Origin: Scilla litardierei
Lineage: Eukaryota; Streptophyta; Magnoliopsida; Asparagales; Asparagaceae
Direction: 5' to 3'
DNA: 64,000 bases
Assembly: GCA_030789695.1 (NCBI GenBank)
Contig: CM061142.1
Coordinates: forward strand, 802,829,610-802,893,609
Part shown: piece by piece, positions 21,694 to 31,471 of the stretch
How the letters are laid out: every line of letters begins with the position of its first letter
Position numbering within the stretch: position 1 is the stretch's first letter
The notes under the pieces: generated by a model
What the model was told of the DNA's origin: nothing
What the model saw: only the letters and a program-made list of their open reading frames with translations
The model's database searches: none
Made by a program: the position numbers and the translations under genes

Positions 21694-22561
21694 TTAGATT
21701 TGTAAAGGCTGGTCTACAGCTTGTACAGGAGTTCTTAGTTTATCGCCCGTTGTGGGGTCAGATCCGGCTGGGAGGGGGAGCCATAGAGCTGTCCTCGCCC
21801 GTGGTTTAATGACCTCCGGATCGGGTTGTCGCTGTGGGCCGGGTGGGCCCTTCGTACCTTGAATTGAGCTCGGCGCGGAGGAGAATGGCCGCCTTCCGTG
21901 CTGAAGTGTTGCAAGGTCTCTTTGGCGATCGTGCCGCCTTCCCTCCGTTGCTTCGTCATCTCTTTCCGCGGACAAGGTTTTCCTCGGTCCGGAAGAGGCG
22001 CCGAGGAGGGAAGCCGTCTTGCTGAGGCTTGCTCCTTGGGGAGGTTCCTGAGCATAGGGTCGTCCCCCGCCGCCCTGTGCCTCGCTGCTTCGGTTTGAGG
22101 GTGGGGTTCGGCGCCCGATGGTGCATGGGCGAGCTGACATGCCAGGACTCGCCGTTTGGGCTTGTCGGGGATGCAGCCTTTCCGAGGTCCTCGGTCGGAG
22201 GTCGAGGGCGGGGAGGTACTGGCCGGCTGGCGCTGGGGGCTCTCGCCCGCCCAGTCGGCTTTGAACGGATGCCATTCTTTCTCCGACTCGTCCTTGCACA
22301 GGGGACGGAGGCGTGAAAGGTGGATTTCCCTTGTGTAAGTGGAATATCCAGTTGACGATCCGTTTGTAAGTGGAATATCCTGTTGGCATTGTTGGAGATG
22401 GAGGCATCGCTGCCCTGGGCAGCGGGAACCATTGATGGCCGGTGACCTCTCTTTTGTTAGGGCGTTGTATCTCGGCCCGTTTCTCGGTGGGTGGGGGGAT
22501 CAGGTGGCGGTTTCTCATGTCTGCCGGTTCCTCTATTTTCAGGAGGAGTGGCGTCTTTATA
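21694..22561 (-). other. Additional TATA-ORF module B in the Tat 3' region
   Basis: On the - strand TATAAAG at 22561-22555 is followed by a 274-codon frame (22518-21694), rich in Pro, Arg and Ser and without recognisable domains. It shares AAGTGGAATATCC blocks (22340-22380) and CATTAATGGGCT with module A. It may be a duplicated promoter region rather than a gene; the GC-rich composition makes long frames likely by chance. Confidence 0.4.
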
Positions 22562-22829
22562 GGGAGATCTCGCTTACGGTTTCTCCTCTAGTTATTGCGC
22601 TGAGTTGGCACCATTAATGGGCTCCTCGAATTCATGCCCGTAGGAAACCGTCTTTGCCAGGTGGCTCTCACGGGTCCTCTTTTGGAGCAAATCATTAATG
22701 GTGGCGTTTTTCTCGAGCGGCCTTTCGTTTCGTCGAGTCACATCGGGGCCGCCTACTCGGGAACTGGCGTCGTTTCGTCCCGGTTCGTGTGCCCCTGTTT
22801 TTAATTTTTCGAGGTCCACGGGCCCGGGC

Positions 22830-25330
22830 CCCTCTCGGGTTTGGGTGGCTAGGGTTGGTCCTGTCCCAGAGGTCTTGAGGGGGGGGGGGGAGCGTGCGCG
22901 TAGCCCGGCCCGTGCCCTTCTCTGGTTTGGGTGGCTAGGGTTGGCCCTGCCCCAGAGGTCTGGAGGGGGGGAGCGGGCGCGTAGCCCGGCCCGTGCCCTT
23001 CTCTGGTTTGGGTGGCTAGGGTTGGCCCTGCCCCAGAGGTCTGGAGGGGGGGAGCGGGCGCGCAGCCCGGCCCGTGCCCACCTCTGGTTTGGGTGGCTAG
23101 GGTTGGCCCTGCCCCAGAGGTCTTGAGGGGGGGGGAGCGGGCGCGTAGCCCGGCCCGTGCCCACCTCTGATTTGGGTGGCTAGGGTTGGCCCTGCCCCAG
23201 AGGTCTGGAGGGGGGGGGGGGAGCGGGCGCGTAGCCCGGCCCGTGCCCTTCTCTGGTTTGGGTGGCTAGGGTTGGCCCTGCCCCAGAGGTCTGGAGGGGG
23301 GGAGCGGGCGCGTAGCCCGGCCCGTGCCCACCTCTGGTTTGGGTGGCTAGGGTTGGCCCTGCCCCAGAGGTCTGGAGGGGGGAGCGGGCGCGTAGCCCGG
23401 CCCGTGCCCTTCTCTGGTTTGGGTGGCTAGGGTTGGCCCTGCCCCAGAGGTCTGGAGGGGGGGAGCGGGCGCGTAGCCCGGCCCGTGCCCTTCTCTGGTT
23501 TGGGTGGCTAGGGTTGGCCCTGCCCCAGAGGTCTGGAGGGGGGGATCGGGCGCGTAGCCCGGCCCGTGCCCTTCTCTGGTTTGGGTGGCTAGGGTTGGCC
23601 CTGCCCCAGAGGTCTGGAGGGGGGGAGCGGGCGCATAGCCCGGCCCGTGCCCTTCTCTGGTTTAGGTGGCTAGGGTTGGCCCTGCCCCAGAGGTCTGGAG
23701 GGGGGGAGCGGGCGCGTAGCCCGGCCCGTGCCCTTCTCTGGTTTGGGTGGCTAGGGTTGGCCCTGCCCCAGAGGTCTGGAGGGGGGAGCGGGCGCGTAGC
23801 CCGGCCCGTGCCCTTCTCTGGTTTGGGTGGCTAGGGTTGGCCCTGCCCCAGAGGTCTGGAGGGGGGGAGCGGGCGCGTAGCCCGGCCCGTGCCCACCTCT
23901 GGTTTGGGTGGCTAGGGTTGGCCCTGCCCCAGAGGTCTTGAGGGGGGGAGCGGGTGCGTAGCCCGGCCCGTGCCCTTCTCTGGTTTGGGTGGCTAGGGTT
24001 GGCCCTGCCCCAGAGGTCTTGAGGGGGGGAGCGGGCGCGTAGCCCGGCCCGTGCCCTTCTCTGGTTTGGGTGGCTAGGGTTGGCCCTGCCCCAGAGGTCT
24101 GGAGGGGGGGAGCGGGCGCGTAGCCCGGCCCGTGCCCTTCTCTGGTTTGGGTGGCTAGGGTTGGCACTGCCCCAGAGGTCTGGAGGGGGGGAGCGGGCGC
24201 GTAGCCCGGCCCGTGCCCTTCTCTGGTTTGGGTGGCTAGGGTTGGCCCTGCCCCAGAGGTCTGGAGGGGGGAGCGGGCGCGTAGCCCGGCCCGTGCCCTT
24301 CTCTGGTTTGGGTGGCTAGGGTTGGCCCTGCCCCAGAGGTCTGGAGGGGGGGAGCGGGCGCGTAGCCCGGCCCGTGCCCACCTCTGGTTTGGGTGGCTAG
24401 GGTTGGCCCTGCCCCAGAGGTCTTGAGGGGGGGAGCGGGCGCGTAGCCCGGCCCGTGCACTTCTCTGGTTTGGGTGGCTAGGGTTGGCCCTGCCCCAGAA
24501 GTCTTGAGGGGGGGAGCGGGCGCGTAGCCCGGCCCGTGCCCTTCTCTGGTTTGGGTGGCTAGGGTTGGCCCTGCCCCAGAGGTCTGGAGGGGGGGAGCGG
24601 GCGCGTGGCCCGGCCCGTGCCCTTCTCTGGTTTGGGTGGCTAGGGTTGGCCCTGCCCCAGAGGTCTGGAGGGCGGGAGCGGGCGCGTAGCCCGGCCCGTG
24701 CCCTTCTCTGGTTTGGGTGGCTAGGGTTGGCCCTGCCCCAGAGGTCTTGAGGGGGGATCGGGCGCGTAGCCCGGCCCGTGCCCTTCTCTGGTTTGGGTGG
24801 CTAGGGTTGGCCCTGCCCCAGAGGTCTGGAGGGGGGGGGGGGGGGGGGGGAGCGGGCGCGTAGCCCGGCCCGTGCCCTTCTCTGGTTTGTGTGGCTAGGG
24901 TTGGCCCTGCCCCAGAGGTCTGGAGGGGGGGAGCGGGCGCGTAGCCCGGCCCGTGCCCTTCTCTGGTTTGGATGGCTAGGGTTGGCCCTGCCCCAGAGGT
25001 CTGGAGGGGGGGAGCGGGCGCGTAGCCCGGCCCGTGCCCACCTCTGGTTTGGGTGGCTAGGGTTGGCCCTGCCCCAGAGGTCTTGAGGGGGGGAGCGGGC
25101 GCGTAGCCCGGCCCGTGCCCTTCTCTGGTTTGGGTGGCTAGGGTTGGCCCTGCCCCAGAGGTCTTGAGGGGGGAGCGGGCGCGTAGCCCGGCCCGTGCCC
25201 TTCTCTGGTTTGGGTGGCTAGGGTTGGCCCTGCCCCAGAGGTCTTGAGGGGGGGAGCGGGCGCGTAGCCCGGCCCGTGCCCTTCTCTGGTTTGGGTGGCT
25301 AGGGTTGGCCCTGCCCCAGAGGTTCGGAGT
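22830..25330. repeat. 81-bp tandem array, about 31 copies, in the Tat 3' region
   Basis: The unit runs GGTTTGGGTGGCTAGGGTTG ... CCCAGAGGTCTGGAGG, then a G-run of variable length, GAGCGGGCGCGTAGCCCGG and CCCGTGCCC(TT/AC)CTCT. Copies are 95% or more alike. They differ mainly in the G-run, in CTGGAGG versus CTTGAGG, and in TTCTCT versus ACCTCT. The unit is a multiple of three, so both strands carry long meaningless open frames (for example 24236-25546, - strand). It lies between the integrase stop and the TATA-bearing modules. Confidence 0.95.
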
Positions 25331-25422
25331 TTTTGTCGAACTGCAAAACTTGTGTAGGAATAACCATATTGGGAAGAAATGATGGATATGTACATTGCGT
25401 ATAAGAAAAGAAAAACTCACAA

Positions 25423-26736
25423 CTATTGGTAGAATTTTAGCAGATGTTTTGCGTTCCAAGGGTGGGCCAGTTCGCTCCCTTCGGGGGTAGCCAGGATGTA
25501 CGTGGCCGGCCCGACAATGTCGATGACCGTGTAGGGTCCTTCCCATTTAGCGGCCAGCTTTCCCCGCTTTGCAGTCTCGGGGCGGAAGGTGGCATCTCGG
25601 AGGACCAAATCACCGATCCTGAAGGTCCGCGGTTTCACCCGGGAGTCGTAATACCGTGCCATCCTTTGGCTGTGCTTGACGAGGCTAGTCAAGGCCCGGT
25701 CTCGCACCTCGTCTATCAACTCGAAACTGAGACCGAGTCCTTCTCCGTTGGTTTCTTCGTCGAAGAGCTTTAGCCGGAGTGTCTCCTCGCCGATTTCCAC
25801 GGGAACGACCGCCTCCGATCCGTATGCTAGCACGAAGGGGCTTTCCCCAGTCGAGGCCTTGTGGGTGGTACGATAAGACCACAGGATCCACGGCAGCTCG
25901 TCGACCCAAGCCCCCAGAGCGGCGTCCACCTTCTTCTTCATCGGGTTCAGGATACATTTATTCGCGGCCTCCGCCATTCCGTTGCACTGTGGTTGGGCGA
26001 CTGACGCGAATTGGAGTTTGATTCCCCAGCCCGAGCAGAAGTCGCGGAAGCCCTCGCAATCGAACTGCTTTCCGTTATCCGTGACAATGGAGCGGGGAAT
26101 CCCAAAGCGGCATATGATGGATTGCCAGATGAAGCCCTTCATATCCGTCCACGCGATTCGCGCCAGCGGCTCTGCTTCGATCCATTTTGTGAAGTAATCC
26201 ACGGCGACGACTAGGTATTTCCTTCCCCCGGAGGCCTTTGGGAATGGCCCCAGGATGTCGAGCCCCCACTTGGCGAAGGGGATCGGTCTCAAGATGGGCA
26301 TTAGGTTGGCCGGGGGTGCAGTCGTCCGCCGACAGAACTTCTGGCATGCCTCGCACTTCTTGACGTACTGTACCGCATCCCGGATCATCGTCGGCCAGTA
26401 GTATCCTTGGCGCATTACTTTGTGGGCGATGGTGCGCCCGCCATGGTGGTTTCCGCAAAAGCCTTCATGCACCTCGCGGATGACTTGCTCAGCCTGCTCC
26501 GGGCCCAAGCATTTCAGGTAGGGTAGGACGTCGAAATTGGCTCGGCGGCGGCGGTACAGCACTCCGTCGAGAAGTACGAATGAAAGGGCCCGCCTTTCCA
26601 CCTGTTTTGCCAGCATCCGTTCCTCGGGTAGCTCGCCCGTCTCTAGGTACTTCATTATGGGGGTCATCCACGACGTCCTCGTGTCCGCGTACATCAGTTC
26701 TCCCTCGTCGATGGTTGGCGTCGCCAGGCTTTCCAC
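25423..26736 (-). CDS. Tat-lineage integrase domain, cut off from pol by a frameshift
   Basis: 437 codons from an internal Met; the true domain is the continuation of pol in the next frame. The zinc-binding part has HEGFCGNHHGG and CEACQ (residues 90-131). The catalytic core has D160 (GLDILGPF), D220 (TDNGKQF) and E256 (CNGMAEAANK), with the normal D-35-E spacing. The C-terminal part has DLVLRDATF and KWEGPYTVIDI. It ends WNAKHLLKFYQ, as is usual for plant gypsy integrases without a chromodomain. The shift relative to the upstream frame looks like loss of one base in a short homopolymer, so this copy may have been active very recently. Confidence 0.9.
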   Translation of the reverse strand: MESLATPTIDEGELMYADTRTSWMTPIMKYLETGELPEERMLAKQVERRALSFVLLDGVLYRRRRANFDVLPYLKCLGPEQAEQVIREVHEGFCGNHHGGRTIAHKVMRQGYYWPTMIRDAVQYVKKCEACQKFCRRTTAPPANLMPILRPIPFAKWGLDILGPFPKASGGRKYLVVAVDYFTKWIEAEPLARIAWTDMKGFIWQSIICRFGIPRSIVTDNGKQFDCEGFRDFCSGWGIKLQFASVAQPQCNGMAEAANKCILNPMKKKVDAALGAWVDELPWILWSYRTTHKASTGESPFVLAYGSEAVVPVEIGEETLRLKLFDEETNGEGLGLSFELIDEVRDRALTSLVKHSQRMARYYDSRVKPRTFRIGDLVLRDATFRPETAKRGKLAAKWEGPYTVIDIVGPATYILATPEGSELAHPWNAKHLLKFYQ

Positions 26737-29700
26737 GTAGATTGCCTTCCCGATCTCGGCCCCGAAGAGGAAGCCAGCTTAGACAGGGCATCCGCCCGGA
26801 GGTTGCTGGAGCGGGGTAGGTGTTGGACGTCCGCTTTCTTGAACTTTCGGAGTTCGATCTGGATGCGATTTAGGTATCGCTTCATTGTTTCCTCTCGGGC
26901 TTCGAAGCCCCCCAGGATCTGTTGGATGACGAGGCGGGAGTCACTCAGGAGCAACACGTTCGTCGCCCCCACGGCCCTAGCGAGCTTCAACCCGTTAACC
27001 GCGGCTTCATATTTTGCGACATTGTTGGTGGCCGGGAAGCTGAAGCGCAGGGCGTACTCCAGCGAACATCCATCCGGGGTTTGAATGACTATACCTGCTC
27101 CTGTCCCAGAGCCTGTTACGGAGCCGTCGACGTGGATGGTCCATAATTCGCCCACTGTCGTCGGGGAGGGCGCTGATGGTTCGCCCACCTCGATCCTCTG
27201 TGGGGATGTGGTCGCCGATGGGTGCTCTGTCCGGTCCCCCGGCGGGGCTTCCGCGGTGCATTCCACCACGAAGTCGGCCAGCGCTTGGCCCTTGACCGCC
27301 GTCTGAGCTTTGTACGTTATGTCGAACTCGCTGAGCTCGACGCTCCAGTTGAGCATCCTTCCCGAACGCTCCAGCCTTTTCAGGTTCTTTTCGAGGGGCA
27401 TGTCGGTGTGGATGATTATGGGGTGGGCCTGGAAGTAGGGTCGGAGCTTCCGGGCCGTGGTTATTAGGCAGTAGGCGGCTTTCTCGATTGGGCTGTAACG
27501 AGTCTCCGCCTCCCGGAGGATCCGGCTGGCATAGTAGACGGGGCGCTGCACCCCTCCTTTCTCCTTGATCAAGACGGAGCTAACGGCCTCCTCGTTGGTC
27601 GCCAAGTATAACCCTAGGGGTTCGCCTTCCCCCGGCCCCGCGAGGAGCGGTGGGCTCTGTAGGTAAGCTCTCAGCTCCGCGAACGCCCGCGCACAGTCGC
27701 CGTCCCACGGGATCACCTTCCTATTGTCTTTAGCCTCGCCAAAGGCTGTCCGCAAGACCCTGAAGAAGGGGAGCGATTTCTCCGCAGATTTCGACAGGAA
27801 CCACCCCAGAGCCGCGATCCTGCCATTCAGTCGCTGCAGGTCCCGGATCGTCCGGGGCTCCGTCATTCCGACGAGGGCCGTCACCTTGTCGGGGTTCACC
27901 TCGATTCCTCGCTTCGTTATCATGAAGCCCAGGAATTTTCCCGACTGCACGCCAAAGATACATTTCGCGGGGTTTAGCCTCAGGTTGTATCGGCGGACCC
28001 TCTGGAAGGTCTCCCGCAGGTCGGCGAGGTGGTCGAGGGCCCTTCCGCTCTTCACCAGCATGTCGTCGATGTAGACCTCCAAGTTTCGCCCCACCTGAGG
28101 GCCGAAAATTCGGTCTACCATCCGTTGATAGGTCGCCCCGGCGTTCTTCAGCCCAAAGGGCATCTTGGTGTAGCAGAAGGTGCCTTTGTCGGTGACAAAA
28201 GACGTCTTCTCCTCATCCCCCTCTGCCATCGGTATCTGGTTGTACCCCGAGAAGGCGTCCATAAAGCTTAACAACTCATAGCCAGACGCCTGGTCCACCA
28301 AGTGGTCGATCCTGGGCAGAGGGAAGCTGTCCTTCGGGCATACCTTGTTGAGGTCGGTGAAGTCGACGCACATGCGCCACTTTCCGCTGGGCTTCTTTAC
28401 CAGAACAATGTTGGCGAGCCAGTCGGGGTAGTCCACCGGCCGAACAAATTTGGCTTCGAGGAGTCGCTCTACTTCTTCCTCGGCTGCCCTCTTCTTTTCG
28501 CCCCCCGCGCTTCTCTTCTTCTGTCGAACGGGTCGGGCCTCCGGGTCCGCATTCAACCGGTGGGAGATTACCACCGGGTCCACCCCGGGCATGTCAGCGG
28601 GTGACCATGCGAATATGTCCGCGTTTTCCCGGAGCAAGGCGACGAGGGCCGTCCTCAACGCGGACGGGAGTTTTGTCCCGATGGAGACGGTTCTTCCTTC
28701 GTCCGAGGCCACAGGGATCTCTTCCACTTCCTCGGTGGGGGTTGGCCGCTGGTCGCAGAAGTCCTCCCTCTCGTCAGGGATGAGAGCCGTGAGGGCCCGC
28801 CTCGGGCTCCTACACAGGGACGGCGTATGGTTGTGGTCTCCGAGCGTCTCCCGTCCTCCCCGCACCTGTCCCACCCCCCGCGGGGTCCGGAACTTCATCG
28901 TCTGATGTCGCAGGCTGGGGAGCGCCTCGATGGCCACCATATATGGACGCCCTATGATTCCGTTATACGCCGAGGTGACGTTGACGATGACAAAACGCGC
29001 TTCCCTGGTGACGATCATCGGTTCCTCCCCCAGGGTCACGGGCAGGGTGATCGTTCCCTCGGTGGGGATCGCATGGCCGGTGAAGCCAGCGACAGGGCTC
29101 ACACAGGGCTCTAAGTCTGCGCGCCCCCACCCCATCCTCTCGACCGTGGTTAGGAACCGGATGTCGCAGGAGCTACCGGTGTCAATCAGGAGCCGGCCGA
29201 CGTCAATCGCCCCGATCCGAGCCTCGATGACGAGAGCATCATTGTTCTGGTTCCGTGCCTCCTGCCAGTCCTCCTCGGTAAAGGTGATAGGGGGTCGGTG
29301 CATCTTTCTTCTCTTCGATCGGCGGCCGGCACCTGCCATCATCATCCGTTGGGCCTCGGCCTCCAAGATTGCAGGCGCCCGTCCCACCGAGGTTGAGCCT
29401 CCAGTTACCATCTCAATTCGCATAACCGCCTTCGGGGGGCGTTGCTCCTCCTTATCGTGGTTCGCCCGCGGTCCCCGTCCCCCCTCCTCCGGGGGGTTTG
29501 TCTCTCCTGCCACCACCCGCCTTCCCGCGACGAAGTTCCCCAGGTGACCCGCCTGGATCAGTCGCTTGATCTCTCTTTTAAGGGAGTAACAACGATCGGT
29601 GTCGTGACCGTGGTCCCGGTGATAACGACAGTATCTCCAGGGATCCCGCCTCGCCGGGTCCGTCCTCATCTCCCGGGGAGGCTCCGGCAGTAGCCCGGCC

Positions 29701-31436
29701 CTTGTCGCCGCGGCCAGCACCTCCATCATGGGGGCATTGAGTCGCGTGTAATGCGCCAGTGGGGGGTCTTCTCGTCTTGGGATGACTCCGGGGGGCCTCC
29801 GCGCCGGGGCGAACTCGCGCGCCGGACCAAGGCGATCTTGTGGGCGAGGCTCGGGTGGTTCCCGCCGCGGTAGGGCCATCTGATCGCGGCCTCGGCCCCT
29901 CTCTTCCTGCCTCGGCCGAGGGTGCGGCCGGGGTTCGTCCTGGGATGGTTTCGCCGGGGGGAATACGACCTTTGCACCGAGGGTCTCTTCGGCCAATGCG
30001 TGCCTTTCCGCCATTGCAACCAGCGCTTCATAGTCGGTCGGCAGATCCCGGAGCAGGGATTTGTGGAGGCTCCGAGTCCGCAACCCCGTCTTGAAGGCCA
30101 GCATAAGCACCTCATCGCCGCATGTCACCACCGCCCGTCTTTCCTCCTGAAAGCGGCGGAGGTATCTTCCCGTTCTCTCCCCCTCCCTTTGGACTATCGT
30201 GCTGAGATAGTCTAAGGGCTTCTTTTTCGTTCGCCCGGCCCGGAACTCTTGGCAGAACTTGTGTGATAGTTCGCCAAAGCTCCCAACGGATCTCGCGGGC
30301 AAGCCAAAGTACCAGTCCAGCGCGGTTTCCCTCAGGCTCTGGGAGAAATGTCGGCATAGAAACGCCTCGTCCACATCCTGCGCCTCCATCGCCCCTCGGT
30401 ATTGTTGCACGTGCGTGAGGGGGTCGCCTCTCCCATTGTACGTGGCCAAGTGAGGGGGTTTGAACCTTTTGGGATTTGGGGCGGACGTGATCCACCGTGC
30501 GAGCGGTGTGGCCTCCTCCGGATAGGTAGGGCGATCCGGGGCATCCCCTCTCCGCCATTCAGGGGTCCGGCTTCGGTCGCGCCACGGCTGACGACGGTCT
30601 TCCGCCCCCGGGGAGTAGCCCAACGGTCGTCTGGCGGGGCTCCTTCCTTGGGCCGAGGACTCGACGGGTTGTGGGCTACGGCTCTCCCGGCGCCAGCGCC
30701 TCCGGGCCAACTCTCCTCGGGCCTCCATCCGTCCCTGATTCTCGCGGAGGAGCCTCTCGCGCTCGGCGGCGAGGAAGCGTAGTTGTCGACAAACGGCTTC
30801 CTCGTGCAGGGTATCGGAGGGGTGGTGCTGGTGATGCGGGCCGCTTCCTCCAGGCGGGGACCTGTTCAGCAACGGGTCCCGCCCGTTCCCGGGCCGTCGG
30901 CCCGTCGCCGTCTCTTCAAGGACCTCTTGGTTACTCCTGCTTTCTCTCCTTAGCCTCTTGCGCTCCGTGACGATGAAGCGGAGTTGACGGCGGGCGGCCT
31001 CTTCTTCCTGGTAGGCCCTCCGGGCGATCTCGGCCGCCTCGTCCAAACGCCTTTGCGCGGCGGCCGCCTCCCCCAGGCGCCTCCACCGCTGCGCAACTTC
31101 CATCTCCTCTTCCAGGAGCCTTTGCTGGGCCGCAATCTCCTCAGCGAGTCCCCCGTTTTCTCCCTCCTCCTCGAACTGAAGGCGGAGGTTTCGCCTCACG
31201 TTCTGGGGCTCCGAGGGGCCGGGCGGTGCCCCCGTTCTGGTTGTCTGATAGCCTCCCATGGCCTGAGTGACGGCCTCGAAGCTTTTCAGGACGACGCGGG
31301 ATGACGTAGGCTCGGTTTCGGTACCCACGCCCGGAAGGGCGTCGGACGCCGGGGTGATTTGTAGAGAGAGCGGCTCCTGATCCACGGGATCCTTGCCGTG
31401 GTCAGGGTTCCGCGAAATTGGCATGGAGTCTAACAT
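26694..31436 (-). CDS. Tat-lineage gag-PR-RT-RNaseH-aRNaseH polyprotein, 1,580 codons
   Basis: The frame starts 35 bases inside the 5' LTR and stays open. Residues 1-700 are gag, with Arg/Glu-rich coiled stretches and a zinc-knuckle-like CRYHRDHGHDTDRC near residue 600. The protease has LLIDTGSSCDI at about 750. Reverse transcriptase has CVDFTDLNKVCPKDSFPLPR and the catalytic YIDDMLVKS near 1122. The usual RNase H follows at about 1275-1390. A second, archaeal-type RNase H begins WTIHVDGSVTGSGTGAG near 1430 and ends with ADALSKLAS. The double RNase H is diagnostic for Tat elements. The natural frame should run into integrase; here a shift in a C-run at 26760-26763 sends it to an early stop after about 20 unrelated residues. 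All catalytic motifs I can see are intact. Confidence 0.92.
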   Translation of the reverse strand: MLDSMPISRNPDHGKDPVDQEPLSLQITPASDALPGVGTETEPTSSRVVLKSFEAVTQAMGGYQTTRTGAPPGPSEPQNVRRNLRLQFEEEGENGGLAEEIAAQQRLLEEEMEVAQRWRRLGEAAAAQRRLDEAAEIARRAYQEEEAARRQLRFIVTERKRLRRESRSNQEVLEETATGRRPGNGRDPLLNRSPPGGSGPHHQHHPSDTLHEEAVCRQLRFLAAERERLLRENQGRMEARGELARRRWRRESRSPQPVESSAQGRSPARRPLGYSPGAEDRRQPWRDRSRTPEWRRGDAPDRPTYPEEATPLARWITSAPNPKRFKPPHLATYNGRGDPLTHVQQYRGAMEAQDVDEAFLCRHFSQSLRETALDWYFGLPARSVGSFGELSHKFCQEFRAGRTKKKPLDYLSTIVQREGERTGRYLRRFQEERRAVVTCGDEVLMLAFKTGLRTRSLHKSLLRDLPTDYEALVAMAERHALAEETLGAKVVFPPAKPSQDEPRPHPRPRQEERGRGRDQMALPRREPPEPRPQDRLGPAREFAPARRPPGVIPRREDPPLAHYTRLNAPMMEVLAAATRAGLLPEPPREMRTDPARRDPWRYCRYHRDHGHDTDRCYSLKREIKRLIQAGHLGNFVAGRRVVAGETNPPEEGGRGPRANHDKEEQRPPKAVMRIEMVTGGSTSVGRAPAILEAEAQRMMMAGAGRRSKRRKMHRPPITFTEEDWQEARNQNNDALVIEARIGAIDVGRLLIDTGSSCDIRFLTTVERMGWGRADLEPCVSPVAGFTGHAIPTEGTITLPVTLGEEPMIVTREARFVIVNVTSAYNGIIGRPYMVAIEALPSLRHQTMKFRTPRGVGQVRGGRETLGDHNHTPSLCRSPRRALTALIPDEREDFCDQRPTPTEEVEEIPVASDEGRTVSIGTKLPSALRTALVALLRENADIFAWSPADMPGVDPVVISHRLNADPEARPVRQKKRSAGGEKKRAAEEEVERLLEAKFVRPVDYPDWLANIVLVKKPSGKWRMCVDFTDLNKVCPKDSFPLPRIDHLVDQASGYELLSFMDAFSGYNQIPMAEGDEEKTSFVTDKGTFCYTKMPFGLKNAGATYQRMVDRIFGPQVGRNLEVYIDDMLVKSGRALDHLADLRETFQRVRRYNLRLNPAKCIFGVQSGKFLGFMITKRGIEVNPDKVTALVGMTEPRTIRDLQRLNGRIAALGWFLSKSAEKSLPFFRVLRTAFGEAKDNRKVIPWDGDCARAFAELRAYLQSPPLLAGPGEGEPLGLYLATNEEAVSSVLIKEKGGVQRPVYYASRILREAETRYSPIEKAAYCLITTARKLRPYFQAHPIIIHTDMPLEKNLKRLERSGRMLNWSVELSEFDITYKAQTAVKGQALADFVVECTAEAPPGDRTEHPSATTSPQRIEVGEPSAPSPTTVGELWTIHVDGSVTGSGTGAGIVIQTPDGCSLEYALRFSFPATNNVAKYEAAVNGLKLARAVGATNVLLLSDSRLVIQQILGGFEAREETMKRYLNRIQIELRKFKKADVQHLPRSSNLRADALSKLASSSGPRSGRQSTWKAWRRQPSTREN

Positions 31437-31451
31437 GGGTGTGACCCTTCG

Positions 31452-31469
31452 TTCCCACAGACGGCGCCA
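31452..31469 (-). other. Primer-binding site of the Tat element
   Basis: The - strand reads TGGCGCCGTCTGTGGGAA two bases inside the 5' LTR, the usual place for tRNA priming. I have not matched the tRNA species. Confidence 0.7.
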
Positions 31470-31471
31470 AT

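Noticed and set aside
22698..23430. Repeated + strand frames with RVGPAPEVWRGG-like units
   Set aside because: Shadows of the 81-bp array, opposite to the element's coding strand.
22830..25330. Telomere-like repeat (CCCTAGCC in each unit)
   Set aside because: One CCCTAG per 81-bp unit inside a retrotransposon; not a TTTAGGG array.
24236..25546. 436-codon open frame on the - strand
   Set aside because: It reads through the 81-bp array and repeats the same 27 residues; it is a consequence of unit length, and similar frames exist on the + strand.
27724..30782. Many + strand frames of 100-200 codons opposite gag-pol
   Set aside because: GC-rich antisense shadows of the intact - strand polyprotein.
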